Positions 52,804 through 63,036 of a stretch of DNA of 64,000 bases are shown piece after piece. The notes under the pieces were generated by a model. The model was not told where the DNA came from and searched no databases. It saw only the letters and a list, made by a program, of their open reading frames with translations. Position 1 is the stretch's first letter; each line of letters starts with the position of its first letter. The DNA is from Rodentibacter myodis (lineage in GTDB: Bacteria > Pseudomonadota > Gammaproteobacteria > Enterobacterales > Pasteurellaceae): contig NZ_MLHQ01000021.1 of the NCBI RefSeq assembly GCF_001999305.1, positions 1 to 64,000 on the forward strand, given 5' to 3'. Made by a program: the position numbers and the translations under genes.

Positions 52804-52849
52804 AATTCAGTTCTTTCGGCGATAAAATTGGGGCGATTATACTGGAAGA

Positions 52850-54216
<1,367 letters not shown>

Positions 54217-54768
54217 TTATCCTTGTCTAAATAGTTGGTTAGTCAGCAAATCACGGATTTCGGACGGATTTTTTGCCCCGCCAACTGCCTCATCCAAAAC
54301 GGGAAAATCCCCGCCAAATTGTGACCGCACTTCGTCCGCCGTTCTGCACGGCGACTTCCCCGTTAAATTGGCACTGGTGGATGTGAGGGCAAAACCTGTT
54401 GCTTCACAAAGTGCTTTAATGGAGGGGTGATGGCTCAAACGCACCGCAATGCCCTCAAATTTTCCGGTTAGAAAATTTGGCATATCCGATTTTGCCGGCA
54501 CAACCCAAGTTATCGGGTGGTCATATTCGCCTTTTAATAAATCAAGATGACTTGTATTCAATCGGGAAAAATCAATAAAAGCGTCAAAATAACGCAAACT
54601 TGGTGCGACCAAAATCAAGCCTTTTTCTATGGGGCGTTGTTTTAAATCAAGCAATTTTTTGACCGCACTTTCGCTAAATGGATTGCAACCCAAACCAAAT
54701 ACGGCTTCAGTGGGATAAGCAATCACCTGATTTTGCTGCAAAATAGCGGTAATCTGTTGTAACTTCAT
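54217..54768 (-). CDS. tsaC: Threonylcarbamoyl-AMP synthase TsaC
   Basis: Makes threonylcarbamoyl-AMP from threonine, bicarbonate and ATP, the first step of the t6A37 modification of ANN-decoding tRNAs. The length of 183 residues fits the short TsaC/YrdC type. [17 protein letters not shown] near residues 15-31, [16 protein letters not shown] near 42-57 and [33 protein letters not shown] near 109-141 are diagnostic. It starts inside the end of yrdD (4-bp ATGA) and ends 3 bp before aroE. Confidence 0.95.
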   Translation of the reverse strand: MKLQQITAILQQNQVIAYPTEAVFGLGCNPFSESAVKKLLDLKQRPIEKGLILVAPSLRYFDAFIDFSRLNTSHLDLLKGEYDHPITWVVPAKSDMPNFLTGKFEGIAVRLSHHPSIKALCEATGFALTSTSANLTGKSPCRTADEVRSQFGGDFPVLDEAVGGAKNPSEIRDLLTNQLFRQG

Positions 54769-55307
54769 TGGGAAATCTCAAAAATATGACGGCACGTTTT
54801 TTTCGCACATTGCATTATTTTAACCTGCTCATTTTCACTTTTTAGTAAAGCAAGCGGAAAATGGCATTGAGGGCAAGAGGTTTCATCAGGTTTTGCCGAA
54901 AGGGAAAATTTACAATGGGGAAAATGATCGCAGCCATAAAAGGTTTTGCCCTGCCGCCCACGGCGTGGCACCAAATGCCCGTTTTGACATTCCGGACAAG
55001 GAATTGGCGTTTCCGTTTTTTGTTCTTCGTGGACAATAAAATCACATTCGGGATAAGCACGACAACCAATAAACATTCCGAATGCCCCTTGTTTTAATTG
55101 TAATGCGGATCCGCACCGGGGACAGATTTCCTCCAATTCTTTCAACACCTTCGTTTCCACACGTTGTAAAGGTTTCAAATAATCACATTGTGGATAACTA
55201 CTACACCCCCAAAACAGTCCTTTTTTACCTTGTTTCATTTGCAAAATCGAACCACATTGCGGGCAATATTCTTCTTGTTTTGTATGCTGAAAAAGGGATT
55301 GGCTCAT
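54765..55307 (-). CDS. yrdD: YrdD-like protein with four topoisomerase-type C4 zinc fingers
   Basis: 180-residue protein made almost wholly of zinc ribbons of the topoisomerase I C-terminal type. Four Cys clusters are visible, starting [24 protein letters not shown] and CPQCHFPL, three of them with the typical YP/FP-H/QC(D/K) ending. It lacks any topoisomerase catalytic domain, so it is at most a single-stranded nucleic acid binder. It is the first gene of the yrdD-tsaC-aroE-tag operon, as in enterobacteria. Confidence 0.9.
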   Translation of the reverse strand: MSQSLFQHTKQEEYCPQCGSILQMKQGKKGLFWGCSSYPQCDYLKPLQRVETKVLKELEEICPRCGSALQLKQGAFGMFIGCRAYPECDFIVHEEQKTETPIPCPECQNGHLVPRRGRQGKTFYGCDHFPHCKFSLSAKPDETSCPQCHFPLALLKSENEQVKIMQCAKKTCRHIFEISQ

Positions 55308-55334
55308 TTTTATATTGATATAATCGGTTGTTAT

Positions 55335-55358
55335 AAAAAAACCGCCGGAAGGCGGTTT
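55335..55358 (-). terminator. Minus-strand terminator opposite the peptide leader
   Basis: AAACCGCC-GGAA-GGCGGTTT (55339-55358) is followed on the minus strand by four more T residues. It is positioned to end an RNA antisense to the peptide mRNA before yrdD begins. Confidence 0.85.
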
Positions 55359-55426
55359 CTATGATACTATTTGTTCCAGTTGGTCGGGTGTATAGCTTTC
55401 CCGACTGGCACTCAGGTTAGCTATAT

Positions 55427-55454
55427 CCTCCCAAATCTTACCGATCTAAGGAGG
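55427..55454 (+). promoter_or_regulatory. Leader hairpin that can hide the ribosome site
   Basis: CCTC (55427-55430) and CTTA (55437-55440) can pair with GAGG and TAAG in the Shine-Dalgarno stretch (55447-55454), with a small bulge. Such sequestration is typical of type I toxin mRNAs. Inferred from complementarity only. Confidence 0.5.
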
Positions 55455-55463
55455 TGATTGTGA

Positions 55464-55538
55464 ATGAAATGTTTTAGATTAATTCTAATCTTAATCATTA
55501 TCCTGTTGCTAACCGCGGACACCACTATCGTTAGGTAG
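55464..55538 (+). CDS. 24-residue hydrophobic peptide, putative type I toxin
   Basis: Too short for ordinary gene calling, but convincing. A perfect Shine-Dalgarno (AAGGAGGTGA, 55448-55457) lies six bases before the ATG. The peptide starts MKCFR, continues with eleven uninterrupted Leu/Ile residues (LILILIIILLL) and ends TADTTIVR. A single short membrane helix with a basic N-terminus and polar tail is the pattern of Ibs-, Fst- and TisB-like toxins. A terminator follows at once, and an opposing terminator suggests an antisense RNA. A leader peptide is the main alternative, but no gene follows in this direction for 2 kb. Confidence 0.7.
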   Translation: MKCFRLILILIIILLLTADTTIVR

Positions 55539-55549
55539 CAAGCCAACCA

Positions 55550-55578
55550 AGAGAGCGGATCACTCCGCTCTCTTTCTT
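55550..55578 (+). terminator. Terminator of the peptide mRNA
   Basis: A perfect 10-bp stem AGAGAGCGGA/TCCGCTCTCT with loop TCAC is followed by TTCTT. It could also serve the convergent yheS transcript, less efficiently. Confidence 0.85.
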
Positions 55579-55612
55579 GCCCATTGTATGCACAAGTTGC
55601 ATTTTTTTCAAG

Positions 55613-57535
55613 TTAAGCGTTCAAGATTTCTTCTAACGCCTCTTGTGACAGCATCCATTCCGTTTCCACCTCTTCCAAGGCTTTTTTGGTTTCCACCTGC
55701 TGTGCCAAAAGTGCGGTCAATTTTTCTTTATTTTCTGCCAGATAAAGATCGAAATCCGCCAATTTGTTTTCAATTGTTGCAAGGGTTTCGGAAAATTGAT
55801 TCATCTTATCTTCAAGCTGTGTGATTTTTTTACGCAATGGCGCGGTTTGTTGGCGTAATTCCGCCTCACGGCGTTTTTGTTCTTTACGATGTTGTCCGGA
55901 ATGAGCGTTTTCAACAACTGTACTTTCCTCCGCCGATTTGGTGGAAGACCGGCTATTTTGTTCCATCAGCCATTTCTGATAATCCTCCAAATCGCCTTTA
56001 AATTCTTCTACCTGTTTATCGTGTACCAAGTAAAATTCTTCCACTGTGTTGCGGAGCAAATGGCGATCGTGCGATACCACCACCAATGATCCCTCATAAT
56101 CCACCAACGCCTCCGTTAAGGCTTGGCGCATATCCAAATCCAAATGGTTGGTCGGTTCGTCCAACAACAGTAAATTTGGGCGTTGCCACACAATCAAGGC
56201 TAAAACCAAACGGGCTTTTTCTCCCCCGGAAAACGAGGCGACAGGTTGATTAACTTTATCGCCGTGAAAAGCAAAACTGCCAAGATAATCACGCACTTGC
56301 TGTTCTATTTGTTCCGGTGCCAGTTTTTGCATATGCCATAATGCGGATTCATCCGCACGTAAGGTATCGAGCTGATGTTGGGCAAAATAGCCGAGTTGAA
56401 CCCCTTTCGCCAATTGAACCGTGCCGGAAAGTGCGGTCAATTCTCCGGCTAAAAGTTTAATGAGAGTTGATTTCCCCGCACCGTTTTTTCCCAATAAACC
56501 GATTCGCGACCCCGGCACAAGATTTAGTTTAATTTTACTTAAAATTTCAACCGCACTTTCACCGCTGCCATAACCTGCACTTGCCTGCTCAATCATCACT
56601 AAAGGATTTGGCAAAGAAGCGGGAGGACGAAAAGCAAAGGTGAACGGATTATCCGCATAAGCGGGTGCGATCAGTTCCATACGTTCCAACGCTTTTACAC
56701 GACTTTGTGCCTGTTTTGCCTTGGTTGCCTTGGCTTTAAAACGATCAATATAGCTTTGCAAATGGGCGATTTTTTGCTGTTGTTGGCGATACATCGCCGC
56801 TTGCTGTGCCAATTTAGTCGCCCGTTGCACTTCAAAGGAGGAATAATCCCCCGTATATTCATTTAATTTCTGGTGTTCAATATGCAAAATTTTATTCACA
56901 ATCGGATCGAGAAAATCACGGTCGTGAGAAATCAACACCAATGTGCCTTGATAATTCACCAACCAACGTTCCAACCAAATCACGGCATCTAAATCCAAGT
57001 GGTTAGTCGGTTCATCAAGCAATAATAAATCCGAAGGACAAAGCAATGCCTGTGCCAAATTCAACCGCATTCGCCACCCACCGGAAAAAGATTTTACGGC
57101 GTGTGTGGTTTCCGCCTGTGTAAACCCCAAACCGTGCAACAAAGTTTCCGCACGGGATTGAATCGTCCACGCATTAATGGCATCAAGTTTATCGTGAATA
57201 TGGGCAATGGCATTGCCGTCATTGCGTTCATTCGCACGTGCCAATTCCGACTGCAAGCGGCAATATTCACGATCCCCTTGAATCACATAATCCAATGCGG
57301 GAATATCCAATGCCGGCGTTTCTTGATTCACCCACGACACCGCCCAGTTTGACGGATACGTAACCTCGCCCCCTTCAGGTTGAAGTTCTTTTTTCAATAA
57401 AGCGAACAGAGAAGATTTACCACAACCATTCTTCCCCACCAAGCCCACTTTTTGTTTCGGATTAATGGTTGCCGTAGCATTTTCCAGCAATTCCGTTTGC
57501 CCACGTTTTAGGGAAATATTATTAAATACAATCAT
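55613..57535 (-). CDS. yheS: ABC-F ATPase YheS
   Basis: Soluble tandem-ATPase protein of the ABC-F family that acts on stalled ribosomes. The 640-residue length matches E. coli YheS. First cassette: VGLVGKNGCGKSSLFALL near residues 32-49, FSGGWRMRLNLAQAL, LLLLDEPTNHLDLDAV. Second cassette: IGLLGKNGAGKSTLIKLL near 339-356, FSGGEKARLVLAL, LLLLDEPTNHLDLDMR. The interdomain linker (residues 230-290) and a C-terminal coiled coil rich in Glu and Gln are present. The convergent toxin-like locus lies immediately downstream. Confidence 0.95.
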   Translation of the reverse strand: MIVFNNISLKRGQTELLENATATINPKQKVGLVGKNGCGKSSLFALLKKELQPEGGEVTYPSNWAVSWVNQETPALDIPALDYVIQGDREYCRLQSELARANERNDGNAIAHIHDKLDAINAWTIQSRAETLLHGLGFTQAETTHAVKSFSGGWRMRLNLAQALLCPSDLLLLDEPTNHLDLDAVIWLERWLVNYQGTLVLISHDRDFLDPIVNKILHIEHQKLNEYTGDYSSFEVQRATKLAQQAAMYRQQQQKIAHLQSYIDRFKAKATKAKQAQSRVKALERMELIAPAYADNPFTFAFRPPASLPNPLVMIEQASAGYGSGESAVEILSKIKLNLVPGSRIGLLGKNGAGKSTLIKLLAGELTALSGTVQLAKGVQLGYFAQHQLDTLRADESALWHMQKLAPEQIEQQVRDYLGSFAFHGDKVNQPVASFSGGEKARLVLALIVWQRPNLLLLDEPTNHLDLDMRQALTEALVDYEGSLVVVSHDRHLLRNTVEEFYLVHDKQVEEFKGDLEDYQKWLMEQNSRSSTKSAEESTVVENAHSGQHRKEQKRREAELRQQTAPLRKKITQLEDKMNQFSETLATIENKLADFDLYLAENKEKLTALLAQQVETKKALEEVETEWMLSQEALEEILNA

Positions 57536-57653
57536 TTTTCTAAGATAGCTCTCAATTTGGCATTATTTTGCAACATTATGGGTCAGATACAAAAATTTTA
57601 TTGTAGCTTTCCTCTTTATTTAACGTAAATCATATTGATTATTCGTTTTTTCA

Positions 57654-57682
57654 GAACAGTCTATTCCTATTTTATTCATTTT
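57654..57682. promoter_or_regulatory. Putative LysR operator upstream of the monooxygenase gene
   Basis: A 29-bp segment starting GAACAGTCTATTCC matches 59723-59751, next to the LysR gene, at 22 of 29 positions. It lies upstream of a consensus -10 (TATAAT, 57701-57706). Confidence 0.5.
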
Positions 57683-57737
57683 GATTCGAGAGGGGGCTTT
57701 TATAATGCCAACCGTTAAAAAATGTATGGAGTGCAAA

Positions 57738-58775
57738 ATGAAACTTTCAATTTTAAATCTCGTTCCGGTTCGGGAAGGGCAAACTTATGCACAAGCAGTC
57801 GATTCAATGATTTCCCTTGCAAAACATTCTGAGCAAATTGGTATTGAGCGTTATTGGATTGCGGAACATCATAATATGAAAAATTTGGTGAGTTCTGCCA
57901 CCGCACTCTTGATTCAACACACACTGGCAAATACCCAAACATTACGCGTAGGATCAGGCGGTGTAATGTTGCCCAACCACAGTCCATATATAGTGGCAGA
58001 ACAATATGGCACTTTGGAAACGCTTTATCCCAATCGGGTAGAACTCGGCTTAGGGCGCGCGCCCGGTACGGATATGCAAACCGCCACAGCATTACGACGT
58101 AGGCAAAACAGCCTTGATTTTCCGGCTGAAATTGCCGAGCTACGCGGTTATTTTGAAGATTGCAATCCGGTTTCGGCTTACCCTTCGGCAGGCTTAAACG
58201 TGCCACTTTATATTTTGGGTTCAAGTACTGAAAGTGCCTATTTGGCGGCTGAATTAGGATTACCCTATGCTTTTGCCTCTCACTTTGCCCCGCGAATGAT
58301 GGAAATGGCAGTAGATATTTATCGTAAAAACTTCAAACCTTCCCAACACCTTGCCGCCCCCTATGTGATTTTGGGCGTGAATGCAATTGTGGCAAAGCGT
58401 GATAAAGAAGCACGGCAACTTGCTACCACACAAACACAATTTTTCTTAAATGTTGTCACCAATGCACAGCAAAATTTACAACCGCCATTAAGTTCCGATA
58501 ACGAGGTATGGAAAGCCCAAATTAAAGCCCAAAGCAAACCACATTTTGGGCCTGTTGATTTTGAAGATATTCCTCTTTATAACCAAGAACGGGCTATTGT
58601 AGAACAAATGACAGCCTGTTCTTTAATTGGTGATCCGAAAACCGTGGCATTTCAGTTAAAACAGCTCCGCCAAAAAGTTCATTTTGATGAAATAATGGCG
58701 GTAAGCTATATTTTTGATGAGCAAAAACAACATCAATCCTACACAATGCTAAAAGAAATTGTCGATAAACAATAA
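57738..58775 (+). CDS. Luciferase-like flavin monooxygenase family protein
   Basis: 345-residue protein of the bacterial luciferase-like (F420/FMN-dependent) superfamily. The ATG at 57738 follows GGAG; the frame extends upstream by 19 codons without homology. LSILNLVPVREGQTYAQAVDSMISLAKHSEQIGIERYWIAEHHNM is the canonical N-terminus, VGSGGVMLPNHSP near residues 74-86 and LGLGRAPGTD near 106-115 line the flavin site. Similar enzymes are often induced under electrophile or oxidative stress; the substrate is unknown. It is convergent with the LysR gene and shares a promoter motif with it. Confidence 0.88.
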   Translation: MKLSILNLVPVREGQTYAQAVDSMISLAKHSEQIGIERYWIAEHHNMKNLVSSATALLIQHTLANTQTLRVGSGGVMLPNHSPYIVAEQYGTLETLYPNRVELGLGRAPGTDMQTATALRRRQNSLDFPAEIAELRGYFEDCNPVSAYPSAGLNVPLYILGSSTESAYLAAELGLPYAFASHFAPRMMEMAVDIYRKNFKPSQHLAAPYVILGVNAIVAKRDKEARQLATTQTQFFLNVVTNAQQNLQPPLSSDNEVWKAQIKAQSKPHFGPVDFEDIPLYNQERAIVEQMTACSLIGDPKTVAFQLKQLRQKVHFDEIMAVSYIFDEQKQHQSYTMLKEIVDKQ

Positions 58776-58808
58776 TAATTGAAATGGCTGGGGTAATCCT
58801 AGCCATCT

Positions 58809-59705
58809 TTACATTACTTGCTTTAATAAAATTTCTTTTAATTTGTTATAAACCCACACCACACGTTCTGCCACAACGGTTTGATAAGGGCGATACAAAT
58901 AAAGCTGCCATTTTTGCTTTTCCATTTCGGGAAATAATTCCACTAATTTGCCTTGTTTAAGATAGGGATCGCAAAGACTATTGATTAAATAAGAACAGGT
59001 TCTGCCGGCAAGTGCCGATTGCAGTTCGGCTGTCATATCCGAGGTTAAAAACAAGGTGCGGTTTGGCAGAAAACATTGTTGTGCGTTAATTTGCCATTGC
59101 CAGATTCGTTTAAACTTAGGGTGAATCAACCCGCTCAATGGATAATTTTGGGCGAGATCCGCCAAATCCTTTGGTAAGCCTAAGCGTTCAATTAATTGTG
59201 GTGATGCCACAATTTTTTCTGTAAACGTACAAATTGGTTGGGCGATCCAATCCGGTTCGGGTTCAAGGCAAATACGCAATCCAATATCCACCTGATCTTC
59301 TACCGTTTTGAGCTTATCAATCCCCACCTGCCAATCAATCACAATGTCCGGATAAGGAGAAAGTGCGGTCAATAATTCAAACAAAATTTCATCATTATAA
59401 GGCATTGGCGGTAAGGTAATACGCACAACCCCTTGCATTGCTTTATCATTTAATTTAGAGGAGGCGAATAAACGATCGCCTTCGGCAAGATATTGTGCGG
59501 CTTTGGGTAAAAACTGTTCACCAAATTCAGTGAGTTTAATATTACGTGTATTGCGTTTAAACAAACTCTCACCGAGTAAGGCTTCAAGATCGGCAATCAT
59601 TCGGGTAACCACCTGCGGTGAAACCGCCAATCGTTGTGCCGTTTCGCGAAAATTTAGGGTTTCACAAGCAGAACAAAAATACCGTAACGCATCGAGTTTA
59701 TTCAT
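58809..59705 (-). CDS. LysR-family transcriptional regulator
   Basis: 298-residue regulator with an N-terminal winged helix-turn-helix (LDALRYFCSACETLNFRETAQRLAVSPQVVTRMIADLEALLGESLFKRNTR, residues 4-54) and a periplasmic-binding-type effector domain from about residue 90. It is divergent from the frameshifted hchA gene and convergent with the monooxygenase gene. A motif shared by both promoters suggests it controls both. Inducer unknown; reactive carbonyls would fit the hchA neighbour. Confidence 0.9.
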   Translation of the reverse strand: MNKLDALRYFCSACETLNFRETAQRLAVSPQVVTRMIADLEALLGESLFKRNTRNIKLTEFGEQFLPKAAQYLAEGDRLFASSKLNDKAMQGVVRITLPPMPYNDEILFELLTALSPYPDIVIDWQVGIDKLKTVEDQVDIGLRICLEPEPDWIAQPICTFTEKIVASPQLIERLGLPKDLADLAQNYPLSGLIHPKFKRIWQWQINAQQCFLPNRTLFLTSDMTAELQSALAGRTCSYLINSLCDPYLKQGKLVELFPEMEKQKWQLYLYRPYQTVVAERVVWVYNKLKEILLKQVM

Positions 59706-59722
59706 TATTATTCCTTTTTTAA

Positions 59723-59751
59723 GAATAGATTATTCCCATTTTATCTATTTA
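59723..59751. promoter_or_regulatory. Putative LysR operator between lysR gene and hchA
   Basis: Contains the inverted repeat GAATA-GAT-TATTC and matches 57654-57682 at 22 of 29 positions. It sits in the divergent promoter region. Confidence 0.5.
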
Positions 59752-59818
59752 AAAAACCAAAAATCAACGTATAATTCGCCCCGCCTTAAATCATTACAAC
59801 CAATTCATAGGAGCAAAA

Positions 59819-60680
59819 ATGACTGATTTAAAAAGCCCTGTCGCAGATCGTGCAGAACATAATGTATTTTTTCCATCGGCATATTCTTTAAGCCAATATG
59901 TGGCAAAAGTTACTGATTTTGATGGGTTTAAATTCGACAAACCTTATACCGGCGGAAAATATAAAGTATTAATGGTTGCCTCGGATGAGCGTTATCTTGA
60001 AATGAAAAACGGTAAATTATTTTCAACGGGCAATCACCCGGTTGAAACATTATTGCCAATGCTACACATTCATCACACCGGTTTTGACATTGAAGTGGCG
60101 ACTTTATCGGGCAATTCGGTGAAATTTGAAATGTGGGCAATGCCAACAGAAGATAAAGCAGTGACGGATTTTTACAATCTTTACTTGCCTAAATTTAAAA
60201 ATCCTCACAAATTAGCCGATATTTTGCCGCAAATTACTGCGGAAGATTCCCCTTACCTCGGTATTAATTCCCGGCGGACAGGCTGCATTACACGGTTTAC
60301 CTTTCAGTAGCGATATGAAAGCGGTATTAAATTGGGCATTGGAAAAAGATAAGTATGTGATTACCCTATGCCACGGCCCTGCCGCATTATTGGCTGCCGG
60401 TGTGGGTGAAAAAGCGGAAGATTATCCGTTTAAAGGTTATGAAATTTGCGTTTTTCCTGATGCATTAGATGAAGGTGCAAACGTTGATATTGGATATATT
60501 CCGGGACATTTACAATGGCTACTTGCCGAACGTTTGGAAAACTTAGGCGTGAAAGTGTTAAACGAAGGCATTACCGGTCAAGTGAATAAAGATCGTAAAT
60601 TACTCACGGGCGATAGTCCTCTTGCCTCTAATAATCTTGGTATTTTGGCCGCAGAGGAATTATTAAAAGCAGTCGCTTAA
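59819..60680 (+). pseudogene. hchA: Frameshifted HchA (glyoxalase III/Hsp31) gene
   Basis: Two consecutive open frames together cover HchA, a DJ-1-superfamily glyoxalase III and chaperone. The first (59819-60310) runs from [26 protein letters not shown] to DSPYLGIN, after which the frame ends in an unrelated tail. A +1 shift around 60262-60268 restores [23 protein letters not shown] and continues through the nucleophile-elbow motif TLCHGPAAL to the stop at 60680. The fused length (about 287 residues) agrees with E. coli HchA. It is either a recent pseudogene, a sequencing error or programmed shifting; the first is most likely. Confidence 0.85.
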
Positions 60681-60735
60681 TAGCAAAAAACCGATATTAT
60701 GCAATGCTTGCACCATAACGGATTTTTTAGAAAAA

Positions 60736-60818
60736 GTCGGGATGTCTGATTGGCATCCCGGTCAAAATTCAAATAATTTCAGTAGGTTAATATGAAAGAC
60801 ACCGAGGCGCGTCTCTAC
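60736..60818. repeat. Diverged second copy of the 84-bp element
   Basis: Aligns end to end with 27206-27289, with a shared central core (AAAATTCAA, ATTTCA, GTTAATA in order). The terminal arms have decayed and no longer fold well. It lies between hchA and glpE, downstream of the former. Confidence 0.65.
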
Positions 60819-60913
60819 TCATTTCGTCATTTTTTCTTTGTACGTTTGCTACAACAATACCACCCACAAAAAAATAACTGCACTTTTCTCCTAAAAACAG
60901 TATTCAACAAAAA

Positions 60914-61231
60914 CTAATATGCCGTCTCAATCGGCAATTCCGCCCGCATCCAACCGTCAAAACCACCAATCACGCTATATAAATTTTCATAGCCTTGCTC
61001 TGCCAAGAATGTTGCTACGCTGCGACTACTGACACCGTGATAACAACTGATAATAATCGGAGAGTCAAAATCTACCTTTTCTTCAAATTGTAAAAAACTT
61101 TGATTGGTTAAATGAAATGCCCCCTTGGGGTGAGAATAGGCATAACGCCCGGCATCACGCACATCGGCGAGTATTGCCCCCTGTTGCACCATTTCCCAAG
61201 CTTGTTGTGGTGTAATTTCTTTAAATGACAT
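60914..61231 (-). CDS. glpE: Thiosulfate sulfurtransferase GlpE
   Basis: Single-domain rhodanese of 105 residues that transfers sulfur from thiosulfate to cyanide or thioredoxin. The active-site loop [12 protein letters not shown] near residues 60-71 carries the catalytic cysteine, and [21 protein letters not shown] near 21-41 is the conserved N-terminal half. It overlaps rarD by one base (TAATG), so the two are translationally coupled, as in H. influenzae gene order. Confidence 0.95.
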   Translation of the reverse strand: MSFKEITPQQAWEMVQQGAILADVRDAGRYAYSHPKGAFHLTNQSFLQFEEKVDFDSPIIISCYHGVSSRSVATFLAEQGYENLYSVIGGFDGWMRAELPIETAY

Positions 61232-62109
61232 TATAAAGCTCCTTTGGCGTGCTGTTTGTACACGCCGTCAATAATCACAAGGCTCATCGCCAACACTAAA
61301 CAAATAAAAAGCGGATAGCTTTCCGCCTCAATTTTTTCACCAATAAAAAATGAAACAAATACCATCATAATGGTTTCGACATAACCCAACAGCCCAAGCA
61401 AATTCATCGGTAACATATTACTGGCGATGACATAGGCAATTAATGCCGTGCCGCTAATTAGCCCAAGTAAGACGAGCAATTCCCAAATGTTCGGATTGCT
61501 TTGTTCCACCAACCCAAAATCCGTTTGCAAGGCGAAATAAATACTTATTGGAATTAAACTCAACATTTCGAGGCAGAAGGAAGCAAGATCGGTATTTTTC
61601 AACGCTTTTCGGATAGAAAAATAAGAAGTATATCCCACGCAAATCACAATGGCTTCCCAAGATAATCCGCCTTTAATAACAATATTTGAAATCACGCCAA
61701 TCGCCGCAATGATGACGGCGATAAATTTAAACGTGGAAATACGTTCTTTAAAAATGAGCCGACCGGCTGCCACCATCACAATGGGCAAGAGCAAATAACC
61801 AAAAGAAACGCTAAGGGAACTGCCGTTGTTCGGCGCCCAAAGAAAAAGCCACATTTGAAACCCCATTAATGCCCCGCAAAGTACATAAGAAAGGGCGAAG
61901 TGCGGTTGTTTTTTGAGGTGTTTTAGGCGAATAAGCAACGCTTGTTTTTGTTTAAACAAAAAAACGGCAAGTACAACGAATGGGAAAGTAAAAATCATTC
62001 GATAGCCGAAAATATCCGTGCCACTCAGAGGTTTAAGCAGCGTAGAAAAATAGTACATATAGCCAAACAAAAAAGAGGCGAGTAATGAAACAAGAATGCC
62101 TTTGAACAT
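61231..62109 (-). CDS. rarD: RarD-like EamA-family transporter
   Basis: 292-residue inner-membrane protein with ten predicted helices in two EamA repeats. [43 protein letters not shown] at the N-terminus is typical of RarD, which is named for a chloramphenicol-sensitive phenotype; transport substrate is unknown. Conserved inner motifs include [24 protein letters not shown] near residues 87-110. It is upstream of and coupled to glpE. Confidence 0.88.
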   Translation of the reverse strand: MFKGILVSLLASFLFGYMYYFSTLLKPLSGTDIFGYRMIFTFPFVVLAVFLFKQKQALLIRLKHLKKQPHFALSYVLCGALMGFQMWLFLWAPNNGSSLSVSFGYLLLPIVMVAAGRLIFKERISTFKFIAVIIAAIGVISNIVIKGGLSWEAIVICVGYTSYFSIRKALKNTDLASFCLEMLSLIPISIYFALQTDFGLVEQSNPNIWELLVLLGLISGTALIAYVIASNMLPMNLLGLLGYVETIMMVFVSFFIGEKIEAESYPLFICLVLAMSLVIIDGVYKQHAKGAL

Positions 62110-62139
62110 AAGAACCCCCTAATAAAATTAGGCGTCATT

Positions 62140-63018
62140 CTATTCCAACATCGCCCAAAATGCACGGATTAAGGGGTGCTCTAAATTTCTTTTCTGCGTG
62201 CAAACGCCCAATTCAAAGGGTTCAATCGGCACATCCAAATTTAAACGGGAAATTTGATTATTCATCGGGCTATTGTTGATCACCTCATCGGGCAACATTG
62301 CCAGTCCAAAGCCTAACCCGACCATTGGCACAATGCCTTCGTGTCCGGCAACGGTGGCATAAATTTTGGGATGTTTAATCTTTTTTTCCCGCAACCATTG
62401 TTCAATCCGTTGCCGTGCGTGTCCTTCCACAGGAAAGATAAAAGGCATTTGCTGCCAATTAATCGGTTTTTCCTGCAATAGTTGCGTTGCCAAACAGGCA
62501 ACTCGGGGTGCAATCAGTGAGAGGGTAATATCATCAATTTTGTGAAAGGCAACACTTGCCGGCAGATGATTGGGCTTTCCGGCAATGGCAAGATCCACCT
62601 GTTGGGTTTGAATCAACTCCACCGCCAAAGCGGGATCGCCTGTAGTCAGCTGAATTTCTACTTTTGGATAACGCTGACGAAATGCTTTCAATATTTGCGG
62701 CAAATGGCTATAAGAAGCAGTGACGGAACAGAACAATTTAAGCTCACCACTTAATACATCCGATTCATTTTTAAGTTGTTGCTTAAATTGTTGCCAATTT
62801 TGCCATTCATTTTTGGCGAATTGATAAAACGTTTCCCCCTGTTCCGTTAATCGCACTTGGCGATTATCACGAATAAAAAGAGAATGCCCTATTTCTTCCT
62901 CCATCCTTTGTACTTGGCGGGAAAGTGTTGAGGGTGACATATGGTTTTGGGTGGCAGTTTTCGCAAAGTTTTGGGTTTCTGCCAGTTTGATAAAAAGGTA
63001 AAGATCTTGAAAATTCAT
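62140..63018 (-). CDS. ilvY: LysR-family activator IlvY
   Basis: 292-residue LysR regulator that in enterobacteria activates ilvC when acetolactate or acetohydroxybutyrate accumulates. I choose the second of two adjacent ATGs, six bases after AGGA. FQDLYLFIKLAETQNFAKTATQNHMSPSTLSRQVQRMEEEIGHSLFIRDNR near residues 3-53 is the helix-turn-helix. Identification rests on its divergent position before ilvC and the IlvY-like effector domain. The gap to ilvC is 660 bp, much longer than usual, because an inverted-repeat element is inserted. Confidence 0.9.
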   Translation of the reverse strand: MNFQDLYLFIKLAETQNFAKTATQNHMSPSTLSRQVQRMEEEIGHSLFIRDNRQVRLTEQGETFYQFAKNEWQNWQQFKQQLKNESDVLSGELKLFCSVTASYSHLPQILKAFRQRYPKVEIQLTTGDPALAVELIQTQQVDLAIAGKPNHLPASVAFHKIDDITLSLIAPRVACLATQLLQEKPINWQQMPFIFPVEGHARQRIEQWLREKKIKHPKIYATVAGHEGIVPMVGLGFGLAMLPDEVINNSPMNNQISRLNLDVPIEPFELGVCTQKRNLEHPLIRAFWAMLE

Positions 63019-63036
63019 CATTATTCCTATAATGAC

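Larger units (their letters stand above)
55308..55612. other. Intergenic region with a type I toxin-like locus
   Basis: 305 bp between yrdD and yheS. It holds a minus-strand terminator (55335-55358), a structured leader, a 24-codon hydrophobic ORF (55464-55538) and a plus-strand terminator (55550-55575). A consensus -10 (TATAAT, 55319-55324) faces the ORF, although its -35 is weak. Confidence 0.7.

Noticed and set aside
54765-55307. DNA topoisomerase I
   Set aside because: Only zinc ribbons are present; there is no TOPRIM or catalytic tyrosine domain.
55446-55458. TAAGGAGGTGAT resembles the complement of the 16S rRNA 3' end
   Set aside because: The match stops after the anti-Shine-Dalgarno core and no other rRNA sequence is near. 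It is a strong ribosome site before a short ORF.
60315-60680. A separate small DJ-1-family gene
   Set aside because: It continues the preceding HchA frame at the exact expected residue, so both parts are one frameshifted gene.
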